Positions 14,627 through 19,920 of a stretch of 19,920 nt of DNA are shown here, piece after piece. The stretch is taken from assembly GCA_009921765.1 (NCBI GenBank), contig RFXC01000057.1:1-19920 (forward strand). The letters are read 5' to 3'. The notes beneath the pieces were generated by a model, which did no database searches, was not told where the DNA came from, and saw only the letters and a list, made by a program, of their open reading frames with translations. A program made the position numbers and the translations under genes. How positions within the stretch are numbered: position 1 is the stretch's first letter; each line of letters begins with the position of its first letter. This DNA is from Betaproteobacteria bacterium (GTDB lineage: Bacteria > Pseudomonadota > Gammaproteobacteria > Burkholderiales > Burkholderiaceae).

Positions 14627-15829
14627 TCAGTGAAACTGGCTGGCTTCCGGTTCGATATCGGCCGGCATTTCAGCATGAACCGCCTCACCCTTGCAGTTGG
14701 GGTAAAGCGGAACACCACAGTCTTCGCAGAAGTCGGGCTCCTGCAGCTCTGGCCAGTGTCGGATGTCACCCACCCCGAGGCTTCGCAGCAGCTCGCGAAT
14801 GTGTTCAAGCGGCGAAGGCTCGTCGGTTTCCGCCTCCGGACCCAGCAGCGGCCACACGATGCCGTAGGCAACTTCGTCATCGCTGCCCGTGGATAGACCG
14901 ATCCGGTACTCGTCGACCCGGTCTTTTCCGTATGCAGCAATGGAAGCCTTCAGCGCCGCGGGCTCCAGATCAAGTGCATGGGTGAGGTAATGCACCGCCG
15001 CCTGGATGGAATACGGCCGAACCCGGCGATCGGATTCGCGCATGTTGAGATGATAGGCATCGGGCAACAGGCATTCGAACCCGCAGCCGGGAAGCATGGG
15101 TTCGAGATTGGGGCGGGCCTGCGCCACCCATTGCTCAAGACACTGAACCCGGCTCGCGTGATCGCCCGCATCGATTTCCTGCCAACGAAACAGCGGCTGA
15201 CCCGCGGGCGCGGCGACCACCCCCAAAACAAACCGCGTGTCGGCAAGCATTTCAGCGGTTTCGGGTAAGGACTTGAGATCAAGGCGGGGCGTAGCGCCAT
15301 TGACCAACGAAGCCGCCAGCCGGCGCGTCAGTCGGCGCAGCTCGACATGCTCACGCGGCAGCTGATCGACGCTGTAGAGCATGGGCACCAGCCGCAACCT
15401 CGCCTCGCGCGCAAGGGTGTGGGCCTGCCAGTGCGAGGAAAGCGTCTGCACCAGCTCGGTGGAGATGGGCCCAGAGGGAATGCGGAAACGCGTCCAGGCG
15501 ATAAGGGGCGCGGCAACCAGCAGCGCCTCCCAGCGCTGTCCCTGATGCTCGAACGACACCGACTCGGCGCATTCCTCGATTGTTTCGATCAGGGCGCCGT
15601 AGGCCTCGCTGTCGGCCTGATGCAGACGATCAAGCGCTTCATGGAGCGGCTGGGAATGCCCGCCATCGAGCAGACGCTCTATCCTGACGGTCAGCTGCGC
15701 TTCCCAGAAACGGTCTTCGATCCGGCTGCCCGCGTTGGCAAGCCCCAGCGAGGCGGCGACCAAACGTTCGGCGTCCGGCGACAGATGCGCCTTGCGGTCG
15801 CGCCCACGCGCACTTCGGTGTTCTTTCAT
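14627..15829 (-). CDS. DUF2863-family protein
   Basis: A 400-residue soluble protein without signal peptide or membrane segment, of the length usual for DUF2863, a family I know mainly from betaproteobacteria. Its function is unknown. Recognisable parts are WTRFRIPSGPISTELVQTLSSHWQAHTL, the central LPGCGFECLLPDAYHLNMRESDRRVRPYSIQAAVHYLTH, and a C-terminal tail DFCEDCGVPLYPNCKGEAVHAEMP. The tail cysteines (C-x2-C-x7-C) with a following His look like a small metal-binding knuckle. The gene starts 19 bases after dnaQ and probably shares its transcript. No catalytic motif is evident. Confidence 0.8.
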   Translation of the reverse strand: MKEHRSARGRDRKAHLSPDAERLVAASLGLANAGSRIEDRFWEAQLTVRIERLLDGGHSQPLHEALDRLHQADSEAYGALIETIEECAESVSFEHQGQRWEALLVAAPLIAWTRFRIPSGPISTELVQTLSSHWQAHTLAREARLRLVPMLYSVDQLPREHVELRRLTRRLAASLVNGATPRLDLKSLPETAEMLADTRFVLGVVAAPAGQPLFRWQEIDAGDHASRVQCLEQWVAQARPNLEPMLPGCGFECLLPDAYHLNMRESDRRVRPYSIQAAVHYLTHALDLEPAALKASIAAYGKDRVDEYRIGLSTGSDDEVAYGIVWPLLGPEAETDEPSPLEHIRELLRSLGVGDIRHWPELQEPDFCEDCGVPLYPNCKGEAVHAEMPADIEPEASQFH

Positions 15830-15848
15830 CCGACGGATTCTAGTCGAA

Positions 15849-16589
15849 TCAGGCTACCTGCGTGGTCGCATCACCTTGCGCCAACCCGGCCCATAGCGCA
15901 GGTTTTTTTGACTCCCGAGCAATGGCGGCCAGGATTTCGTCGTGCTGGGCGAGCTCCTCGTCGGTAGCGAGGAGCACCCGAAGCGCGCCAGGAGGCCAAT
16001 CGTGAGCAGCCGACTCCTGAACCCCACCCTCTCCCGATGGCGACACCGGCGCAATTTCCAGGCTGTCCTGCCCGCGCGTCATGGCGAGATACACATCGGC
16101 CAGCAACTGGGCATCGAGCAGCGCACCGTGCAGTGTCCGGTGCGAATTCGCAATGCCATAGCGCTCGCACAGGGCGTCAAGCGAATTGCGCCGCCCCGGA
16201 TGCATCTGCCGTGCGAGCGCGAGCGTATCAACCACCGAGGCGGCCCACTCCCTGAACGCACGCATGCCCAGACGGCTCAGTTCAGCGTCCAGAAAACCGA
16301 TATCGAAGGGCGCGTTGTGGATCAGCACTTCAGCGCCCGCCACAAAGTCGACCAGGCGTTCCGCGATCTGCGCGAACACCGGCTCGTCGCGCAACCGCTC
16401 CCGGCTCAGGCCGTGGACCGCCAGCGCACCCGCATCGATATCGCGTTCGGGGTTGAGGTAGAGGTGCAGCGTGCGCCCGCTCGGGCGACGATCGATGAGT
16501 TCGACACAACCGATTTCGATGACGCGATGGCCATCTTCGGCGCTGAGGCCAGTGGTCTCGGTGTCGAGGATGACCTGGCGGACAGTCAT
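15849..16589 (-). CDS. dnaQ: DNA polymerase III epsilon subunit (3'-5' proofreading exonuclease)
   Basis: The epsilon subunit removes misincorporated nucleotides during chromosome replication, bound to the alpha subunit and the sliding clamp. The 246-residue product starts at ATG 16589, preceded by GGGAGG. All DEDDh exonuclease motifs are intact: DTETTGL (D9, E11), HNAPFDIGFL (D96) and HGALLDAQLLADVY (H154, D159). Just after the nuclease domain, QDSLEI (residues 174-179) resembles a clamp-binding motif. The C-terminal tail, for alpha binding, ends at residue 246. It usually neighbours rnhA; here it follows an RND pump by 20 bases. The length is normal for epsilon and the residues are complete, so I take it as the true replicative gene and not a paralogue. 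Confidence 0.94.
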   Translation of the reverse strand: MTVRQVILDTETTGLSAEDGHRVIEIGCVELIDRRPSGRTLHLYLNPERDIDAGALAVHGLSRERLRDEPVFAQIAERLVDFVAGAEVLIHNAPFDIGFLDAELSRLGMRAFREWAASVVDTLALARQMHPGRRNSLDALCERYGIANSHRTLHGALLDAQLLADVYLAMTRGQDSLEIAPVSPSGEGGVQESAAHDWPPGALRVLLATDEELAQHDEILAAIARESKKPALWAGLAQGDATTQVA

Positions 16590-16609
16590 GATTCGCGCCT
16601 CCCGTGCAC

Positions 16610-19600
16610 TCAGTGGGCTGAGGCAGGCCCGCGACTGGATGCGGCTACCGTGGCGGCCACAGCAGGTGCACCGCCGACCGGCGCCGCATTGTCGCGTTCG
16701 ACCGGATGCGGCTCGGCCATCACGGTGCGGCGACGCGCGAGAAGCGAATACACCACCGGCACCACAAAGAGCGTCAGGAGCGTTCCGAATGTCATCCCGC
16801 CCACAATCACCAGGCCGATCTGCATTCGGCTCTCGGAACCTGCGCCTGAGGCATAGGCGAGTGGCACTGCGCCCAGCACCATGGCGCCGGTGGTCATGAG
16901 GATGGGGCGCAGCCGGCGCGCGGCGGCCTCGATGGTGGACTCGATCAGTTCGCCCCCCGCATCGCGCAACTGGTTGGCAAACTCGACGATCAGAATGCCG
17001 TGCTTGGTGATCAGCCCCACCAGCGTGATGAGGCCAATCTGGCTGTACACATTGATGGTGCCACCGCCCTCCTTCAGCAGCCACAGCGCACCCGCCATGG
17101 AAAGCGGGACCGTAAGAATGATGATGAGCGGATCGACGAAGCTTTCGAACTGCGCGGCCAGCACCAGAAAGATGAAGGCAAGCGCCAGCAGGAAGGTGAC
17201 GAACAGGGTGGACGACGATTGCTTGAATTCCCGTGTCTGCCCGTTGTAGTCAACCGCATAGCCAGGCTTCAGGTGCCGGCGCGCTGCCTGCTCGAAGACA
17301 TCGAGCGCTTCGCCCAGCGACGTGCCGGGCGACAGGCTTGCCGTGATGGTGACCGCGCGCCGCTGCCCGAAATGGTTGAGCTCGCGCGCCGTCACGGTTT
17401 CGGTAATGGTGACGAGGCTGGAGAGCGGCACCATGGCATCGTTGCGACCGCGCATGAACATATTCGAAATATCCTGGGGATTGTTTCGATTGCCTGCCTC
17501 GAGTTGCACGATGACATCGTACTGATCGCCGCCGCGCTTGAAACGCGTGACCTGGCGTCCGCCCAGGAAGGTTTCAAGGGTGCGACCGATGGCCTCGACC
17601 TGAACGCCAACATCGGCCGCCCGGTCACGGTCGATCGTGACCTTGATCTCCGGCTTGTTCAGCCGCAGGTCGGAATCAACGCCGGTGACGCCCGGGTAGC
17701 GCTGCAGCTCGGCCATGAGCGGCTGGAGCGTCGCCTGGATGTTCTCGTAGGTATCAGAGCTGAGAATGACGAAATTGATCGGACGCTCGCGCGGGCTCTG
17801 ACCGAGCGACGCTGGCGCCACCGCAAACGCCTGCACGCCCGGAATGGACTGCAGCCGCGGTTGCAGGACGCGGATCATGTCCTGCACCTTGCGATCGCGC
17901 TCTGCCCAGTCAACCATCCGGAACACCACCGAGCCCTGGGTGGACGTGGGATTTCCGGCCACGACAAATATTCGATCCGCCTCGGGCAGAAGCGGACGGC
18001 CCAGCGCTTCAATCGCCTGGCCGTAGCGCTGCGTGTAGGGAATCGACGCGCCTTCCGGGCCGGTGTAGATGGTGAAGATCATGCCGCGGTCTTCGATCGG
18101 CGAGAGTTCCTTCTTGCCGGTCCGCCACAGTTCCTCGACAGCCACGCCCACTGCCGCAAAAAGCGCAATGGCAAGCACCCAGCGCCAGAGCGCACCCAGC
18201 GCGAGCAGGCGGGTGAGCATCCAGCGATAGCCGGCGGTGAGCGCATCCAGCCCGCGCTCGATGGTGCGGCTGAACCATCCAGGATTCGGTTCGTGGCGAA
18301 GCAGCTTCGCGCACATCATGGGCGACAGCGTGAGCGCGACGAACCCCGACACCAGCACCGTACCCGCCAGCGTGAGGGCGAACTCGATGAACAGACGCCC
18401 AGTGCGACCGGTAACAAATGCCATCGGCGCATAGACCGCGGCAAGCGTCAGCGTCATGGCGACCACTGCAAAGCCCACCTCACGGATGCCCTGGAACGCA
18501 GCCGCAAGCGGCGCCATGCCTTCCTCGATATGGCGATAGATATTTTCCAGCACCACGATCGCGTCATCGACCACCAGACCGATGGCCAGCACCAGCGACA
18601 GAAGCGTGAGCGTGTTGATCGAAAAACCGGCTGCATACATCACCGCAAACGCGCCGAGCAGACAGACCGGGATGGTGACCAGCGGAATGATGGAGGCGCG
18701 CAGCGTTCGCAGGAAAAAGAAAATGACGAGCGCCACCAGCGCGGCTGCCTCGGCGATGGTCTTGTAGACCGCTTCGATCGAGCGATCGATGAACAGCGTG
18801 GAGTCGTAGCCGATGTTGAGCTGAAAGCCGGGTGGCAGTTCTTCCTGCAACCGCGGCAACTCGGCGCGGAGCGCCTTGGCGAGCACCAGCGGATTGGCGG
18901 TGGCCTGCTTGATCAGCCCGACCGATACCGCCGGATTGCCGTTGAAGCGGACGTTGATCCGCTCGTCGAGCGGCGCGATCTCAGAACGCCCAATATCGCT
19001 AAACCGAACGGGGTAGCCATTGACTGTCCGGATCACGATGTCATCGAACTCGTCGACCCGCCTCAAGTCGGTCTGCGACATGACGGTAAATTCGCGCTCG
19101 CGGCTTTCGATACGCCCGGACGGCACATCCACGTTCTGCCGGCGCAGCGCCTCTTCGACATCCTGCACGGTCAGGCGATAGCCGGCCAGCCGCTCGCGAT
19201 CAAGCCAGATGCGCATCGAGAACTGGCGCTCCCCCCAGATGCGCACGTCGGCCGCGCCGGGCAACGTCTGAAGCCTGGGCTTGAGGATTCGGTTTGCAAC
19301 GTCAGACACTTCCATCTGCGAGCGCCCCGGGCTCGACAGCACCACCTGGATGATGGGGTTGGCGTCAGCCTCGACCTTGGCGATCACCGGCTCATCAACG
19401 CCCTGCGGCAGCTTCTGGCGAACCCGCGAGGTGCGGTCGCGAACGTCGGCCGCCGCACCATCGGGTTCGCGGTCCAGCCGGAAACGCACCGTGATCTGAC
19501 TGCGCTCGGCGCGCGAGATCGAGGTGATGACTTCGATACCGTCGATGCCGGCAATCGAGTCTTCAAGCGGTTTGGTGACGGCGGATTCGACGATTTCGCT

Positions 19601-19765
19601 GGAGGCACCACGGTACACGGTGGTGACGGTCACCACCGGTTCATCGATTCTCGGGTACTCGCGCACCGACAGGCGGTCAAAGCTCACCAGACCCAGCAGC
19701 ATCAGGATGAGTGACAGCACCGTGGCAAAAACGGGCCGGCGAATGCAGATCTCGGAAATTTTCAT
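16610..19765 (-). CDS. RND-family efflux pump inner membrane subunit (HAE1 type)
   Basis: A 1051-residue proton-driven efflux transporter, full length for the hydrophobe/amphiphile RND family. It opens with MKISEICIRRPVFATVLSLILMLLGLVSFDRL and the porter-domain sequence REYPRIDEPVVTVTTVYRGAS. Proton-relay residues are in place: the Asp pair in GLVVDDAIVVLENIYRHIEEG near residue 400 and the Lys in LITLVGLITKHGILIVEF near residue 920. Large periplasmic domains follow the first and seventh membrane segments, and the protein ends with a polar tail after the last segment. It probably works with the adaptor encoded just upstream and an outer membrane channel outside the window. GAGGAA precedes the ATG. 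The substrate range is unknown. Confidence 0.95.
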   Translation of the reverse strand: MKISEICIRRPVFATVLSLILMLLGLVSFDRLSVREYPRIDEPVVTVTTVYRGASSEIVESAVTKPLEDSIAGIDGIEVITSISRAERSQITVRFRLDREPDGAAADVRDRTSRVRQKLPQGVDEPVIAKVEADANPIIQVVLSSPGRSQMEVSDVANRILKPRLQTLPGAADVRIWGERQFSMRIWLDRERLAGYRLTVQDVEEALRRQNVDVPSGRIESREREFTVMSQTDLRRVDEFDDIVIRTVNGYPVRFSDIGRSEIAPLDERINVRFNGNPAVSVGLIKQATANPLVLAKALRAELPRLQEELPPGFQLNIGYDSTLFIDRSIEAVYKTIAEAAALVALVIFFFLRTLRASIIPLVTIPVCLLGAFAVMYAAGFSINTLTLLSLVLAIGLVVDDAIVVLENIYRHIEEGMAPLAAAFQGIREVGFAVVAMTLTLAAVYAPMAFVTGRTGRLFIEFALTLAGTVLVSGFVALTLSPMMCAKLLRHEPNPGWFSRTIERGLDALTAGYRWMLTRLLALGALWRWVLAIALFAAVGVAVEELWRTGKKELSPIEDRGMIFTIYTGPEGASIPYTQRYGQAIEALGRPLLPEADRIFVVAGNPTSTQGSVVFRMVDWAERDRKVQDMIRVLQPRLQSIPGVQAFAVAPASLGQSPRERPINFVILSSDTYENIQATLQPLMAELQRYPGVTGVDSDLRLNKPEIKVTIDRDRAADVGVQVEAIGRTLETFLGGRQVTRFKRGGDQYDVIVQLEAGNRNNPQDISNMFMRGRNDAMVPLSSLVTITETVTARELNHFGQRRAVTITASLSPGTSLGEALDVFEQAARRHLKPGYAVDYNGQTREFKQSSSTLFVTFLLALAFIFLVLAAQFESFVDPLIIILTVPLSMAGALWLLKEGGGTINVYSQIGLITLVGLITKHGILIVEFANQLRDAGGELIESTIEAAARRLRPILMTTGAMVLGAVPLAYASGAGSESRMQIGLVIVGGMTFGTLLTLFVVPVVYSLLARRRTVMAEPHPVERDNAAPVGGAPAVAATVAASSRGPASAH

Positions 19766-19777
19766 GGGTTCCTCGAA

Positions 19778-19920
19778 TCAGCCGGCCGGGCGAGCCGCCG
19801 GGCCTTTGGGGGCGCCGCCTTGTCCGCCGCCTTGTCCGCCGCTGTCTGAGGCAGCACCGCCGCCTCCCGCACCACCACCGCGCGGACCACCCCCTGCGTT
19901 CTGTACCCGCACCTCAGTGC
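19778..19920 (-). CDS. C-terminal end of an RND periplasmic adaptor (membrane fusion) protein, partial
   Basis: Only the last 47 codons are inside the window. The visible end reads TEVRVQNAGGG and then a Gly/Ala-rich, disordered-looking tail (GGQGGGQGG) ending in KGPAARPAG and a stop at 19778. The family call rests on position, 12 bases before the RND pump gene on the same strand, because adaptor and pump genes are normally adjacent. The tail has little diagnostic value by itself. Confidence 0.6.
   Translation of the reverse strand, partial: TEVRVQNAGGGPRGGGAGGGGAASDSGGQGGGQGGAPKGPAARPAG
19814..19837 (-). repeat. Two tandem 12-base repeats in the adaptor tail
   Basis: GCCGCCTTGTCC on the plus strand occurs twice in tandem and a partial third copy follows. 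On the coding strand it specifies repeated Gly-Gly-Gln-Gly. Such a repeat can change length by slippage in 12-base steps without breaking the frame. Confidence 0.6.

Noticed and set aside
17000..19714. A 904-codon open frame on the plus strand, opposite the RND pump gene
   Set aside because: It lies wholly antisense to a clear RND pump, its product is rich in Arg, His, Asp and Gln with no recognisable domain, and such frames are expected by codon bias in GC-rich DNA.

Overview
The window is high-GC, densely packed bacterial DNA. It most likely comes from a betaproteobacterium of the order Burkholderiales. The reasons are the sox gene order soxC-D-Y-Z-A-X-B behind an ArsR-type regulator, a DUF2863-family protein, and the overall base composition. 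I cannot name a genus. There are no rRNA or tRNA genes, CRISPR arrays or insertion sequences that I can support.

Left edge (1-4577): the 3' part of a large secreted serralysin-like metalloprotease with RTX repeats on both sides of the catalytic domain and a dockerin-like tail. It converges on an MFS transporter gene, and the two stop codons share one CTAG tetramer. Divergent from the transporter is a YafY-like HTH/WYL regulator that is broken by a one-base frameshift.

Centre (4623-14606): a compact minus-strand sulfur-oxidation (sox) operon of eleven genes, read from about 13790 down to 4623. The order is soxR (ArsR repressor), soxC and soxD (sulfane dehydrogenase), soxY and soxZ (carrier), soxA and soxX (c-type cytochrome that loads thiosulfate onto SoxY), soxB (thiosulfohydrolase), a TlpA-like periplasmic thioredoxin, a GlcG/HbpS-like (DUF336) protein and a SoxH-like metallo-beta-lactamase. 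Several junctions overlap (ATGA or TGATG) or have a stop codon fused to the Shine-Dalgarno sequence, so the genes are probably translationally coupled. A near-consensus sigma-70 promoter (TTGACA, 17 bases, TATTCT) precedes soxR and is followed by a repeated 9-mer, a candidate operator. A second thioredoxin-fold gene (CPWC, SoxW/SoxS-like) reads outward from the same control region. Together these genes encode the periplasmic Kelly-Friedrich pathway. With soxCD present, complete oxidation of thiosulfate to sulfate is expected. No soxV/ccdA electron donor lies in the window.

Right edge (14627-19920): a minus-strand run that appears to be one transcription unit. It holds the end of an RND periplasmic adaptor gene, a full RND efflux pump, dnaQ (DNA polymerase III epsilon, proofreading) and a DUF2863 gene. 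The gaps are only 12-20 bases, so a replication-fidelity gene sits directly downstream of a multidrug-type pump.

The best candidates for new biology are the DUF336 protein and SoxH coupled to the tail of the sox operon, the repeat structure at the soxR promoter, the unusual architecture of the metalloprotease, and the RND-dnaQ linkage. I did not find a completely unknown multi-gene system.
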